From: Tetradesmus obliquus
Lineage: Eukaryota > Chlorophyta > Chlorophyceae > Sphaeropleales > Scenedesmaceae
DNA length: 64,000 nt
Assembly: GCA_030272155.1 (NCBI GenBank)
Contig: CP126197.1
Location: 992,001 to 1,056,000 of the forward strand
Direction: 5' to 3'
Made by a program: the position numbers and the translations under genes. The notes beneath the pieces were generated by a model. It was not told the DNA's origin. It did no database searches and worked only from the letters and a program-made list of their open reading frames with translations. Below are positions 11,334 through 27,308 of the stretch, one piece after another; position 1 is the stretch's first letter, and each line of letters starts with the position of its first letter.

Positions 11334-13729
11334 CTACAGAACAAACTTAGCTGCAGGCTGAGCACTAGGCTCGTCTCGCACGCCCTGAAGCTTGTGCTGT
11401 CGGCCACTGGGCAGCAATAGATGCAGGCCGTGCGAATGGTCCTGTGCACTGTGAATCAGAGACTTGGTTAACTGTAACGCTTGTAAACTACAGCACACGG
11501 CTACTTGGTGTATGCTTGAATTCCTGTATGTTGCTGTGCTACCCCTGTGGGACCCATGACCATGTGTGTGGGACACGGGGTTGGGCTGGGCTGAAACCTG
11601 TCATGCTCTTAGCTTCTACGCTTCACCACCTGCCGTATGCGTACGCAGCAGATGTTGTTCATAAATATAAACTACTCGTGCTAAGCTGAGGCAAGGTGCC
11701 CCACCTGAACGATGACAGTTGGCACTGACCACTGCAGGGTAGCTGCTTGCAATTGCAAAGGTCACGTCACCACCATGCCGTCCTGTCAACAAGATTGGAC
11801 AGCGAAAAAAATACCAAACTACTCTAGATGGGATTGGCACAGCAATAACTCTACTATTCCCCCCAACACCAGTAGGCGTGCCGATCAGCTCAATGAACGT
11901 TGCTGGGCACTGCCCAGGGCTGCTGGCAGCAGCCACCCTATGATTTCACATCGAGCCTCCCCACACAACCCAGAGCCATAAAGATGGCTTTGACAGGTGG
12001 TCAGCAATGGGATGCATAGGGAGTTGATTTCAGCAGTAGCAGCCACCAAACAGAACACGGCAGGCTTCCCACATGGCCTCAGGGAGTCCCTGCGCCCTTC
12101 TGCTGTGGCGGCCACTGAGTGGAAGTTAGCACCACAGTGCTCAGTCAAAATGCTCTTTTTATGGTCAATAATACCACAACATCTGACACACATGCAATAA
12201 TCTTCTGTTCAGCGGCATTAGCAATACGTGCAATGTCGAAGGGGATAATTGTAGGTCAGCCACCAGGCAGCTGCTGCTTTTTACACAAAGATGGCAATTT
12301 GTTTGTGCCGTACGGTCCGCGTGCAAGCAAGTGGGTCAGTGAATGATTTATCCAAAGAATTAGCTTATCCAACTAATTAGCGACGAACAAACGTCTACAC
12401 AACAATTGCAGTGGAAATGCTGCTCACCAACAAGTTCAGATATTGCAACGTCATCATGACGTATCACCTGTATGGTGCCGCCGCTCCTTTGGAAGGCTGT
12501 AGTGTTCCTCTCTGGCCCGACGACTCATTTCAGAAATAGAGGTTGCCATCAATGAACGTCTTTGGTGCTTTGTGTGGTACGTGTGGTTGTCCGGACGTAG
12601 GCCTGGGTGTAGCTGCCCCAGATGTGGCAGGTGGCAGCTGTCATCTGCATGTGTCACTGGGTAAGATGTTTAATAAGGTCAGGAGAGCACCATGGGCATG
12701 CAGGCTGATAGCAGCACTGCTGCAGTGGTACTATCAAAAAATATAGAGAGCTGCCGCTGTTGTCGGCTGACCACAGCCTAGCAAGTGTCAACACTCCAAC
12801 CAGCGTGTTACGCACCACGTACTTTGTAAAGATGGACAGTCTAGCATGAAAAATGCAAACTTTGCACTGGTGACCATGTGTATTGCGTACGGGAGGTGCC
12901 TGGCTGCAAGGACAGGGCGTTGGACATGCTGCAGAGCTGCCAGAATGTAAAGTGGCTGGAGGTGAGGGAGCCCATGCCCACGCATGCATCAACGGCCGAC
13001 ATGTGGCGTTCTCACGTAGTTGCTCGTTATGCGTTGGCCAGGCAGTTCAGGCCCGTTTAGCAAGTTCTTGCCGCTATGCCACCGCTAATCCACGCACCAA
13101 GTCACTGCCCTTTTGGCATTGCTGCAGCGCTGCCATGGCCCACGCCATGGGCTGCCGCCATTAAGGGAGCTGCCATGATGGCAGCTGGTAAGCACGCCTG
13201 CCAACGCTACTGGTGGTGGTGATGGTGAATCACCATTGGTGATATAAGTGCTGCACATTAGCAGCAAAGCGACATACGACTGCAGTGGTTCCAAGTTCGT
13301 GCTTGACAGCACCCATATGGCTGCACATGGCATGTGTAGACAAAACCAGCTCTTGATTAGCGGCAGTTTCAGCCAGCTGGCAGCAGCAGTGAACAGCAGG
13401 GACAGCACGGTGCTGGAGCAGTAAGCTGCACAACAATGACAGTCATCCTGCACAGCTACTGAAGTACTACTCATGTGCCATTGGCCGATTCGCGTCTCGG
13501 CACCGTTCAAAGACAAGGGTGTTAAGTGCAGCTGTTACAGTTCAAAGTTCTGACACAGCTGTGTGATGTCGTCCGTGTGCGTCACAAGATAAACACATTT
13601 CAGCGTAGTTCACTCTAAATTGTGTATGCAAAGCACCCAAACGTTGTTGTTGACCGTGCTAACAGACGCCCGTCCTGCTCTGCTTCGCACAATACTATTC
13701 TTTGCTTCAAACAAATAAGTCCAACGAAA
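11334..13729. other. Intergenic between AP2 gene and MAP kinase gene
   Basis: About 2.4 kb between divergently arranged genes. Open frames here are short and overlap on both strands, without splice-bounded exons or motifs. I see no RNA gene. Upstream regulatory sequence of both genes must lie here, but no specific site can be named. Confidence 0.5.
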
Positions 13730-16883
<3,154 letters not shown>

Positions 16884-18764
16884 CTAAGCGATGCTTGCAG
16901 CAGCGCTTGTGCGCCTGAGCGCGTGCGCTGCAAGTTATGGCCACGACGTCGTCTAAAGCTAAAGGGGCGGGGTGGTGGGCATGGTGTGTACCCTCACTTG
17001 GAGTGCATGATCTTCTTCTGAACTTGGCAGTGTGCTAGCCTGCTCAAGTCTAGTCAGCATAGTGCACCATTCATGGCACTGACAGCGCATGTGATGCACA
17101 TGTGTAGGCAGGCACAAACCATGTGCATGTGCTGTTCTGCTGGCAGCGGCCTGCCAAGCATTTTTTACCAGTCAGCCTGAGGGCCTTTGTCAAAGCCAGA
17201 TGTTGATGACATGTTTTCACCTGCCCTTGTAGACCACCACCTTCGTGTCTGTCTTTTCGTGTCTGGCAAGATGCATGTGCAACTGCAGCACGTACAAAGT
17301 GCGCACCACACCTGGCAACAAATGTGGTGGTTGTAGCTGATGGCACCGTTCCGCAGTGGGTGGGAGTTAGAAGAGGGATTGCAAGTGGTGTGCTTGTCGT
17401 CAGTCCCAGCACAGTCATGACAGCTTTCACTGGCATGGTTAATCAAGGATTTTGGTGCATTGCGGTGTGATGAGATGTACCTGCGGCACCTACTATACAT
17501 CGACTGCACAGGCATGCATGCACGCACTGAGTGCGCGCCGAGTGCGCACACACATACACAATTTTTGGTTATCTGCTCTTTTCGTGTGAGATGGTGCACG
17601 CCCGGCGCACACCTCAGAGCGAATTTGCCCGGCAAGTTGGCCAGGCTGGCCACATTGCCATGGTAATCCCTATGCATCTGACCAAGCTGCCTCGGTTTGA
17701 TCTCTTGCATCTCCACCGTCGTATGGACAGGACGCGGCAACGGCAAGCACAACACCTTACATCATGGAGTGGGCCGTGAAGCCCCACCACTCAATGGCCA
17801 TTGTTGCGCTATGCATGGCACTGTCAGTGACTGACTTGAGCATCCTTGCTGCCGCAGCAACCAAGATCAAATGGCCATGAAATTGTACCGTGTATGCTGT
17901 TGAGTGGCAGGTACCTCGTGTTCGGCAGTCGGTGGCAAGTAGCGTTGGGGCTGAAACGGATCATCATCCTACTGGGCTAGGGGGGTCAAACAGCCTGCCA
18001 TCGGCTTGAAGTCGGGCTTTTGTGTCACTCTGCTCTTGTTTAGAAGCAGAAGCACAAAATTCATTACACAAGCAGTAGCATTACTGACCCGATCGCTTGG
18101 GAGAGCATATGCTTCCATTCAAAAGGCAGAAGGGGTGCTGAGCAAGTTTGAACTTACGTAAATGGGCGGGACTGAGGAATGTCTGCCGACTTGTCAAAAA
18201 ATTTGGTAAAACGACACTAATACCAGTTTGTGCGCGTGATCGATGCATGACCTGCAGTGCACCGTCCTCACCTGGTGCTCACACCTGCAGGTCTCACCCG
18301 AGGCTTGATTGCGCGGGGATTAGGATAGCATCACTGAACATTTGCTCTCAAGCCAACAGTTGGTCAATTACCTGCTTCGCATCTGCCGGCTGCTCTCAAA
18401 GTCTGGAGTCGCGCTCATCAGTGTTTGTTCACCGCGTTTGTTGCTCGTCCGGCACTCAAAATCAGGTTCTCCTGTTGTGTTTAAACTTGTCAGCTGCAGG
18501 GCAGCCTGCTACGTAGCTACAACTTTTGGCTGGTGGCCAGCCAACCTTGCTACCAAATGCTGGGGCTTCCTAGCACAATGGGCACTTGTAGATTGAGTAC
18601 ATAGTTTCTGGAGGTCGTCAGAGACGCGCAGGCTGGCTGCAAGGGCATGCTGCGCCTCAAAGGCGTCTAGCAAGCAGCGCGTCCTGCCCTCAATGTCTGC
18701 AGCCCGTGTCTCCAACTGCTTGCCCGGTGCTTGGTGCCTGGAGCAGCACATGCCACCAAGCAGC
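16884..18764. other. Intergenic between kinase and Nudix genes
   Basis: About 1.9 kb without supported exons. A minus-strand open frame at 17165-17755 has no recognisable domain and no consistent splice borders. The interval must contain the 3' end of the kinase transcript and the promoter of the Nudix gene. Confidence 0.5.
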
Positions 18765-20471
18765 ATGCTCACGACCGTGGGTGGGCCAGTTCCTCTGAAC
18801 AGCCGTGTGGGTCGCCACAAGCAGCGCTACGCAGAAACTGGCGAGAGGCTGGTGGCAGGGTGAGCTGAGAGGTAGCACCGCGTTTTTCTGTATCTTAGAA
18901 CATTGCCTACGCAATTGAGCCCGGCTGCGGGCTGTCTACTCACTGCAACAGCATGTGCAGCTGCGCTGTGCTGAGTACTGTCTGTGCACCTGCTGACCAT
19001 TGTGTTCCCTGTCTTGGCATGCGCAGGTGCATACCCATCAAGTACTCAGGGTCAGTACCTACTGCAGATACAGTACAGGTCATGCTTATCAGCCGGGGCG
19101 GCAAGGGATGGGTTTTCCCCAAGGTAAGCAGGCAGTGTCAGAGATCAGCACCAGGACTGCAATGACAGTGCACTGCAGAACAACGGATTGCGCTTCAGGC
19201 ACACTTGTACCTACTTCCCCGCAGCGCATCAGCAACCACATGTTGCCTGCAGGATATTAGGTCGCGGCCTGACTTACCCCGTGCCTGCCATGCAGCGTGT
19301 GCTGATTTTGCAGTAGTAGTGGCAGCTGCATTAGCTGTCCTGGTGCTGACTGCTTGCTGCTTGCTGCTCTGCTCTGCTGCTCTGATTTACAGGGTGGCTG
19401 GGAGGATGATGAAACTGTGGAGGCAGCAGCACAAAGAGAAACAGTGGAGGAGGCAGGCGTGCGCGGCAGCATTGAGGTGTGTGGCAGGTTTCGCAGGTGT
19501 AACAGCAATGAGCGGCGCTAGCAGCACCTGATCACGGGAGCAACCAGGCGGCGCAGATCTGCAGCTATTGTTGCATGCGTCCTGCTGAAAGCAAAGCAGC
19601 AGCAGCTGCGCAGCGCTCCGGCGCTGCAGCAGTAGCTGATGTCTGTGAACAGGATCAAGAAGCAGGCGAATGGTGCCATGCATGGACTGCACCACATCTT
19701 GCTGGCAGTTCAGCGGCTGTAATATACAGGACTGCATGAAACTGAACGGCAGTGTACAACAAAAGAATTGTCAGTCTGACAACATCTGCGTGGCGCTGCC
19801 GCTTGCAGGAGCCTGTGGGCACCTTCAGCTTCCGCAGCAACAAGCAGGAGCACCAGGGCAACGCGCACCAGGGCCGCTGCCGCGCGCACATGTTTGTGAT
19901 GCGCGTGGCGGAGGAGCTGGAGACGTGGCCCGAGTACTCGGAGCGGCGGCGCTGCTGGGTGAGCGGCAGCAGCAACGGCTCAGTACTCCGTAGCAACAGC
20001 AGGCGCCAGCCGCAGGCGCCAGCCAGCAGCAGCAGCAGCAGCAGCGGCTGTAAGTAATTGGGTGCTGCCTTGCATTAGGCTTGCAGCTGGCGCAGGGGAG
20101 CAGTAGAGGGGCATGGCAGGTATGAGTGAACGTGCATGGGGTGTGGTGCGCACATGTGCAAGCACAGTCCTGCAGGGGCTGGCATCAGGCAGCTGGGCGT
20201 CCGTATTTTTGCCGTGGTGCTGCGAGTGTGTGCACATCAAATTGTGCAAATCGGCTGTGAAGCCAACGTCTGCACTGTGCTCATGTGCTGTGCGCAGGTG
20301 CCCCTGGCTGAAGCGAGCAGCAAGTGCATGCACCAGTGGATGAGGGATGCGCTCAACACTTGGATTGCAAACAAGGGCTGGCAGCAGCAGGTGGAAGCCA
20401 CCGCTGCAGCGCAGCAGCAGCAGCACCAGCTTCACAGCTCCGACTCTGGCAGCTTATCCAGCAGCAGCTGA
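18765..20471 (+). CDS. Nudix hydrolase, diphosphoinositol polyphosphate phosphohydrolase type
   Basis: Five exons: 18765-18859, 19027-19123, 19393-19476, 19809-19958, 20298-20471; 600 nt, 199 aa, in frame across every GT/AG junction. It opens with VGRHKQRYAETGERLVAGCIPIKYS, the start typical of DIPP/NUDT3-4 and plant NUDT12/13-like enzymes. The Nudix box GGWEDDETVEAAAQRE-TVEEAGV follows, with the metal-binding Glu pair in EEAG; Thr sits where a hydrophobic residue is usual. EPVGTFSFRS and a final WMRDALNTW helix also fit the family. The tail is Gln/Ser-rich. Such enzymes hydrolyse inositol pyrophosphates and diadenosine polyphosphates. Substrate is inferred from the family and was not tested. 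Confidence 0.92.
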
Positions 20472-22379
20472 CGGCAATGGTGGCAGGGTGAACTCGTAGG
20501 ATGGCCTTGGGCGGTGGCAGCCGCGGATGTGGCAGCACTGCCGCTTACGCCTGCGTTGCACTAGGCTGCATTTCAGCCTGCTGCAGCACCTAATTGATGA
20601 AGCTTTCACCATGCAGCAGTAGTGGCCTGCAAGCTGTGAAATGCATGTGCAGCAATAGCTCGTGCGGTGCCGCACGACTGAGCCGCGCCAACACAGCTGT
20701 TGCCGTTGCTGCCCAGCTGCGCGTGTGTGGTTGTTTGTGCTTTAGGCAGGAGGCTGCGAGCTGTGGAACAATCAGTTTCTATATGGCGCAGCGCTTGCCA
20801 GCAAAGCCAGATTGACACCACTGTGTTTGCTGCAGCTAGTCACGGCCGTTCAGCGCCTTCAGGGTGGCAGCAGCACACATGTGTTGCTGCATGCTGCGGG
20901 TACTGTTCAGCAACTTTCGGCACTGTAAATGATTCAGGTGGCCTGCGCGGCGCCTGGGGCAGGCAGCCTATGCTAGCTGCCGTATGCAGCTTGCTGGCTG
21001 TCTGCCGATTTTGACTTCTTGTTATTCTTTGTGTGGCGGTGTGCGCGCTGGGTGTGGCGGCGTGCATTACCACGTGCTATCCACATGGCTGCACAGAGTC
21101 ACCTAGGGCTGGTGCAGGGCTGCCGTGATGGCGGTTGCTGTTCAACAAACTGGACACGTGCACAACTGGAGTGTGCCAACGTCCAGCCTGACACTGTCCT
21201 GCAAGTGCCTATTGGTGCTGTTGCAATCAGCACCGGGCGTGGATGCAGTGCAGTGATCGGCGGACCTGTGGAAAAGGGATGGCAGGGTGTACAAGGGGTT
21301 GTTGACAAAATGTGGCACGTGCGTGTGTGATCACACATGCGCGCGTGCTTTGTGTCTGCTGGTTTTTCTGCTGTCAGGGTCTGACATGATATGCCAGGAC
21401 TGGTAGATGTATTGTGCTCGTAGCTCGCATAAACCCTGGTGTATCCCCATCTTTTGCCATGCTGATGCCAACTGTGCAGCTGCCATGGGCAGCATTGCAT
21501 TGGCTCGGTCCTGCAAGCATTCTTCACTGGAGTCGTCTTCTGTAGCAGCGTGGTTGATGCCATGTCGCTCCCCATGATCCTGTCAGCAAGCTCGTACATA
21601 GCTATGCCAGGCAATGAGTAACTATTGTGTTTGCGACTGGCGTTTGCCCATGGCACATACCGCCTACAAACAGCTTGCAGGAGATTGTTGTGCTTGCTGC
21701 ACGCCTGCTAGCCTGTCCCGGCATGTATGTCCTGACTTTTGGCCAGCTTAAGTAGCACGGTTCTGCTGCTGTTTGGTGTTATCAGCTCAAGTGCTTGTGG
21801 CTGTAGAGGATGCAGCATCCGAATACGGGATTTGTCTTCTAGCTGTTGTGACAGGACACCACACGAGCAGTGTGCTGCATCTTGCTGCGGACAGCGCTGC
21901 CACCACGGAGAGTATGGCTGGGTGGGAAGTGGTTCTGGCACGAGGATGAGAGCATGATACACTGTTGATCATATCCAATCTGTGGCATAACCCAATACAC
22001 GCATACATGGTGGCATTGCTGGCTGCTTGTGGTTACAGCTCTGTGTCTGGCCCCGTGTAAAACTGTGCACTTGGCAGATGGCTCAGGGCAACTTTCCTTT
22101 CTGCGGCATGCTGTGCTTCTACCTCTGATGCTAGGGTGTGATAGTCTGGTTTCAGAAGCAGCCCAAAATGAAGCCCAATGCTGGCCTAATGCCAAAATTT
22201 GAATTCCACTGGCCTGTGACTGTCAGCAGGGTCGTCACATGCCATGTCAGCCGTTCCCTCGTGGCGCTCTCCGTCAATAACGCCTGCTAAGAAGACGAAT
22301 AACTCTTAGGGAGAAAGGCAATGAGATCTTGCGAGCAGATCAACAGTGTTCTGCACTAGTACGTACTGCCTTGGACACA
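20472..22379. other. Intergenic between Nudix and FCP1-like genes
   Basis: About 1.9 kb. Several short frames overlap on both strands (for example 21099-21656 minus) but none shows a motif, signal peptide or paired splice sites. No RNA gene recognised. Confidence 0.5.
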
Positions 22380-24193
22380 ATGGCCGAAAGCAGCGAGGAT
22401 AGTGAGCTTGCAGCCATGTTAGATGAGGGGCTGTTCCCTGAAGATCATATTCCAGATATAGAGGAAGCAGAGGACCCAGAACCAGCGGAGACGGCTGACG
22501 AGGATGATTTTGCTGCAGCAGTAGCTGCAGACAGCAGCAGTCCTGCAGACGAGTATGCAGAAGCGCAGGCAGCCAAGCGACCCCGCACAGCTGCACAAGA
22601 AGGCGTCACCCACACGTCGAATGCAGCATCTGCGCAGCAGCATTCAGGAGAGGCAATCTGCCCTCCACATCCTGGCTGGTGGATGAACATGTGCATACGC
22701 TGTGGGGCAGTAAAGCAGGAGAGCGCAGCTCCAGCTTCTGCTGGAGGTGCAGCAGCAGCTGGTGCAGGCAATGGCAGTAGTGGCCTCACTAGGATCAAGC
22801 ACCTTCACCACAGGCAGGCTCTAGAGGTGGGTTGCAGGGTGCGATGGTCCGTTGCTGCAGCGCTACTCTGCTGGCAGAGCATCAGTGATCATGTTCCTGT
22901 AGGCTTTCTTGAACCATACAGTCTTTTGTCAGTTCAAAACCGACGCCAAGCGACTTGTGGGAAGCAGGGACGCTGCACATACAGTCGAGGTAGCAGGAAC
23001 GGCAGTAGCGCTGCACATGCTCGCACACAGCATGGCTAGCGCTCAATGTCAAACAGCTTGCCAGGCCCTGTCTACGCTAGCTGCGTACACTCTTGCTTGA
23101 CTACAGCGTAGCTTGCAAGCAGCTGCCTTCACGCAGCCAGCAACAGCTCTCAGCGGCATCTGGTTCCTGGCAGATGCAGCAAACAAAGAGCAGCCGCATC
23201 CTGTGAACTGCAGGAGGGGGGTCCGAGTGCTTTCCTGCAAGCATTTGCTGCTATGATCTGAGCAAGCTTGCTGCTATCACGCCCTGCAACACATCTTACC
23301 TGCACACACACCGCCCTGCGGGAAATGTTTGCGCCGTTACTCATCAGCAAACCCCTGCCAAGCCTCCAGACTTCTCCTGGTGCCTGAAAGCCACCAAAAC
23401 CACAACAAACCCTTGTCTTGCAGGTGTCGGCTGACGAGGCTGCACGCATCGCCACTGACGGCGTGAACAGGATGCTTGCCAGCAGGCGGCTGGTGCTGGT
23501 GCTAGATCTGGACCACACGCTGCTCAACACAGTCAGGGACTGCGATTTAGTAGGGGAGGAGCGGCAGCGCGCACAGCAGCAGCTGCAGCAGCAAGCGGCT
23601 GTGCTGCATCGACAGCAGCAGCAGCAGCAGCAGGCCTCCGCAGCAGGCGATGCCACTGGCGCTCCGCGGGCAGATGGCACAGCAGCAGCAGCAGGTGATG
23701 TGGCCACGGCTGCAGCGGATGCTGCTGATGCGGCATCTGCAGCAGCTGACACTGACTCTGCGCCCATCCCAGACAACAGCAGCAGCGGCAGCAGCAGTAG
23801 GTACAGCGGCAACCCCTGGGAGCCGCAACCCCAGCAGCAGCAGCAGCAGCAGCAGCAGCTGCTGCGGCCGCGGCTGTTCCACCTAGCGGACAAGGGCCTG
23901 TGGACAAAGCTGCGGCCTGGCGTGGAGGCCTTTCTGGCTGCTGTGTCTCAGCTGTATGAGCTGCACATCTACACCATGGGAGACAAGGGCTATGCTGGGC
24001 TGATGGCTGACCTGCTGGACCCGCAGCACCGGCTGTTTGTCGGGCGCGTGATCAGCGCGGTGAGCCCGTGTGATGCTGCTCACTCTGTTTCGCTCTCATC
24101 CGGTCATGCGTGGTTGTGTGCACAACCGTGTTGTGTGCGTAAGTGTGGGGCGCGTGATCAGCGCGGTGAGCCTGCACTTGCTGTTGTGGGTGG

Positions 24194-24233
<40 letters not shown>

Positions 24234-25236
24234 AAGATGGCAAGCACCGGCTGTTTGTGGTGCGCGTGATCAGCGCGGCAAGCTCATGTGCGTGTGATGT
24301 TTCTACTCTGTTTCTCTCTCATCTCATCATGAATGTGGGGGTGTGCGCAGTTGTCTTGTGAGCCTGCACTAGCGTTCTTGGGCGGCGCAGTGCTGCGGGC
24401 GCATCCTGCATTTGAGAGCGAGCAGAACAATTCGCGGCAGGTTGCATGTACGTCAGGAGCGCGTACACGGTTGTTGTCGTCGGGCACGCCGCTGATGGTG
24501 GCGCGCTGCCCATCCTCCCTGCTGTTGCTGCTGCTGCTGCCCCTGCCGCTCAGGCTGACAGCATGCGCGCTGGTGTCAAAGATCTTGACGTGCTGCTGGC
24601 TGATGAGAGCCTGGTGCTTGTCTTACCCCTGCTGCTGCTGCTCCTACTGCTGCCGCTGCTGGTGCTGCTGCTGTCGCTCAGGCTGACAGCACGCGCGCTG
24701 GCGTAAAGGAACTTGATGTGCTGCTGGCTGATGAGAGCTTAGTGCTCATGTTGCTGCTGCTGCTGCCGCTGCTGCTGCTGCTGCTGCTTCCGCTCAGGCT
24801 GACAGCACACGTGCCGGCGTGAAAGACCTGGACGTGTTGCTGGCTGATGAGAGCTTGGTGCTCATCCTTGATGACACGGAGCATGTGTGGGAGAAGCACC
24901 GCGCCAACCTGATCCAGGTGCGATGCTGCAGCATGCTGCAAGTGTTTTGATACATGCATGTTAAAACATACATGTCTACCAGAGGCGGGCGCTAGCATGC
25001 TTGCTTGCAACACCACCACATGCGCCTCACTGATACAAGCAATCCCACATAGTGCAACGACTTTAACTTACTTGCCAGGTGGAGCGCTACCACTACTTTG
25101 GGGCCAGCGCCCGGCTGTTCCACCCAGGCGCACCCAGCCCCTTGGAGCAAGGCAGTGATGAGCAGCAGCAGGGCGGCGTGCTCGACCTGGCAGCGCAGCT
25201 GCTGGCCCGCATCCATGAGCGCATGTTTGGGCCTGC

Positions 25237-25270
<34 letters not shown>

Positions 25271-27308
25271 GAAGTGGCGCAGCAGCAGCAGCAGCAGCAG
25301 GGAGGTGTTCAGCAGCAGCAGCAGCAGCAGGGAGAGCCGCAGCAGCGGCAGCAGCAGCAGCCGCCAAGCCGGAGAGGCGTCCGGCGGCCGCGTGCACCTG
25401 GAGAGGCCGGCAGCAGCAGCACTACAGCCCAGCAGCAGCAGCAGGGCGGCGGCAGCAGCAGCAGGCCGGCTACGCCTGCTGGCGCTGCTGCGCTGCCTGG
25501 CAAGGATGTGCGTCAGTGCTTGGATGCTGAGCGGCGTGGCATCTTGGCTGGCTGCCACATCGTGTTCAGCAGGTGCGCATTGTATAGGATAGCGGAGTTG
25601 CAGTCGGCACATTTTGTAGCCGTCACCATGATAATCCGTCAGTTCCCTTTGCCCCTGCCCACCGTTGTTGGGTACCCGTACAAGCCAAGCGGTCTTTGAA
25701 TGACGGAGCTGTAAGCCTGCAGCGCCTTGCATGCGGCGCACGGCTGCCCAAGCCATGTGTGTTGCATCGCCTGCATGCAAGCGTTGCGTGGCGAATGTGG
25801 GTGCATGGCTGGCCACTTGGCGTGCATGGCTGCACAACCTTGTGTACATTATCGGCTGTTGTGTGAGCAAACAGGTGTCAGGGAGGTAAGGCTTGCCTTG
25901 TGTAGATCTTCCTGACAGCGCTTGCAGCTCTGAACACTGCTGCTGCCTTGTGTGCATATGTTTGCTGCAGGTGCTGGCCGCAAGCCACCAACCCTGCGGA
26001 CCACCCGCTGTGGCATTTGGCGCAGCGGCTGGGTGGCAGCTGCAGCATGAGCTTTGAGCGAGGGGTGACAACACACGTGGTGGTGGCGCCTGACAAGAGC
26101 GACATTGGTGGGGTGCCCTTGACAGACAAGGTATGTGTCTTGGCCACCGCCTGTAGCCAGCTGGTCGGTATGGGTTTGTTTGTGCATGAGTTTTGAGAGA
26201 GGGGTAACAACACACGTGGTGGTGGCACCTGATAACAGCGACATCGGCGGGGTGCCCTTGACAGACAAGGTATGCGTTTGGGCCAGCACGTGCGCAGCCA
26301 GCTGGGTGATAAGATGTGGGTGTGTTTGTGCATGGGTGGCGTTGAGCATTGGGAGAAGGCATGGATGGATGATTGCAGTATAGCTGATAGCTGTGGCATT
26401 TGGCGCAGCGGCTGGGTGACAGCTGCAGCATGAGCTTTGAGCGAGGGGTGACAGCGCACGTGGTGGTGGCACCCGACAAGAGCGACATCGGCGGGGTGCC
26501 CTTGACAGACAAGGTATGCGTTTGGGCCAGCACGTGCGCAGCCAGCTGGGTGATAAGATGTGGGTGTGTTTGTGCATGGGTGGCGTTGAGCATTGGGAGC
26601 AGGCACGGAATGAATGAATGCAGTATAGCTGATAGGTGTGGCACCTGGCACAGCTGCTGGGTGGCAGCTGCAGCATGAGGTTTTGAGCGAGGGGTGACCA
26701 CACATCTGGTGGTGGCACCTGATAAGTCAGATGTAGGAGGCGTGCCTTTGACAAACAAGGTGTGAAGGAATAGTATGTGTGGTTGGCTGGCGTGCTGTTG
26801 GGGTGTTTGGCTGCAGGTTGCATTGGCTGTTTGGTGACAGTCATGGCAATCTCAATGAGTGGGGTATGGCTGGTTGTGTGCAGTGATGTGCAAGACCTCG
26901 CTGCTGCTTCAAGGACAACCACATTGCTAAACATTCCATGCTTCGTCATACATAAGGGTGCTCATTGTCAACCGCTGCAAAACACGTGCATGCCAAAGGT
27001 CAATCCTGGAAATGCAATGATAATATTTTGCTGACACTACCATTTTGGCCTGCACCTCATGCCTGCAGGTGACAGCCGCACAGCGGGCAGGTGTGCCCGT
27101 GGTGCACCCCGACTGGCTCGTGGCCTGCAAGTTTGGCTGGGCGAAGCAGCCAGAGGCAGCCTTTGCGCTGCCTGGCTATGCAGGCACAGGGCCTGGGGGG
27201 TTCAATGGGGGCAGCAGCAGGCTGATGGCGCTGGGTGGTGCTGCTGCTGCAGCGGCGGAGCGAGAGAAGGCAGCGGTGATGAAGGGAGCAGGCCGCACAG
27301 ATGCTTGA
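22380..27308 (+). CDS. FCP1/CPL-like RNA polymerase II CTD phosphatase with BRCT
   Basis: Six exons: 22380-22826, 23424-24059, 24798-24917, 25079-25572, 25971-26130, 27069-27308; 2,097 nt, one frame, 698 aa. An acidic N-terminus is followed by a Cys-His motif, CPPHPGWWMNMCIRCG, as in FCP1 proteins. The HAD phosphatase core has LVLDLDHTLLNT (DxDxT nucleophile), ELHIYTMGDKGYAGLMADLL, and LILDDTEHVWEKHRANLI. A BRCT domain lies at the end (ADHPLWHLAQRLGG, GVTTHVVVAP, VPVVHPDWLVACKFGWA). PolyGln/Ala inserts split the core after the nucleophile and precede the BRCT. The enzyme dephosphorylates the Pol II C-terminal repeats in the nucleus. Exons 2, 3 and 5 are accompanied by partial tandem copies in adjacent introns, so annotation pipelines may add false exons here. 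Confidence 0.92.
24120..24797 (+). repeat. Decoy copies of FCP1-like exon 2 end and exon 3 start
   Basis: The intron between exons 2 and 3 repeats exon 2's 3' end (RVISA and donor GCGCGTGATCAGCGCGGTGA) at about 24148-24175 and 24250-24285. It then repeats exon 3's start twice: 24558-24625 and 24683-24750. Each copy has its CTG tract, CTCAG acceptor and the VKDLDVLLADESLVL segment. The copies break off before the catalytic DDTE motif, which exists only in the true exon at 24798. Confidence 0.88.
26185..26759 (+). repeat. Three decayed tandem copies of the BRCT exon
   Basis: Exon 5 (25971-26130) is followed by copies that end at 26269, 26513 and 26759, a period of about 245 bp that includes intron sequence. 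Each repeats the segment for GVTTHVVVAPDKSDIGGVPL and the donor. The third copy (26391-26513) has in-frame stops just before it. The fourth (26636-26759) has an extra base after ATGAG that shifts the frame. Confidence 0.9.

Noticed and set aside
24992-26949. Long minus-strand frames opposite the FCP1-like gene
   Set aside because: They repeat because the BRCT exon is repeated on the plus strand. The plus-strand reading gives a coherent FCP1 protein.
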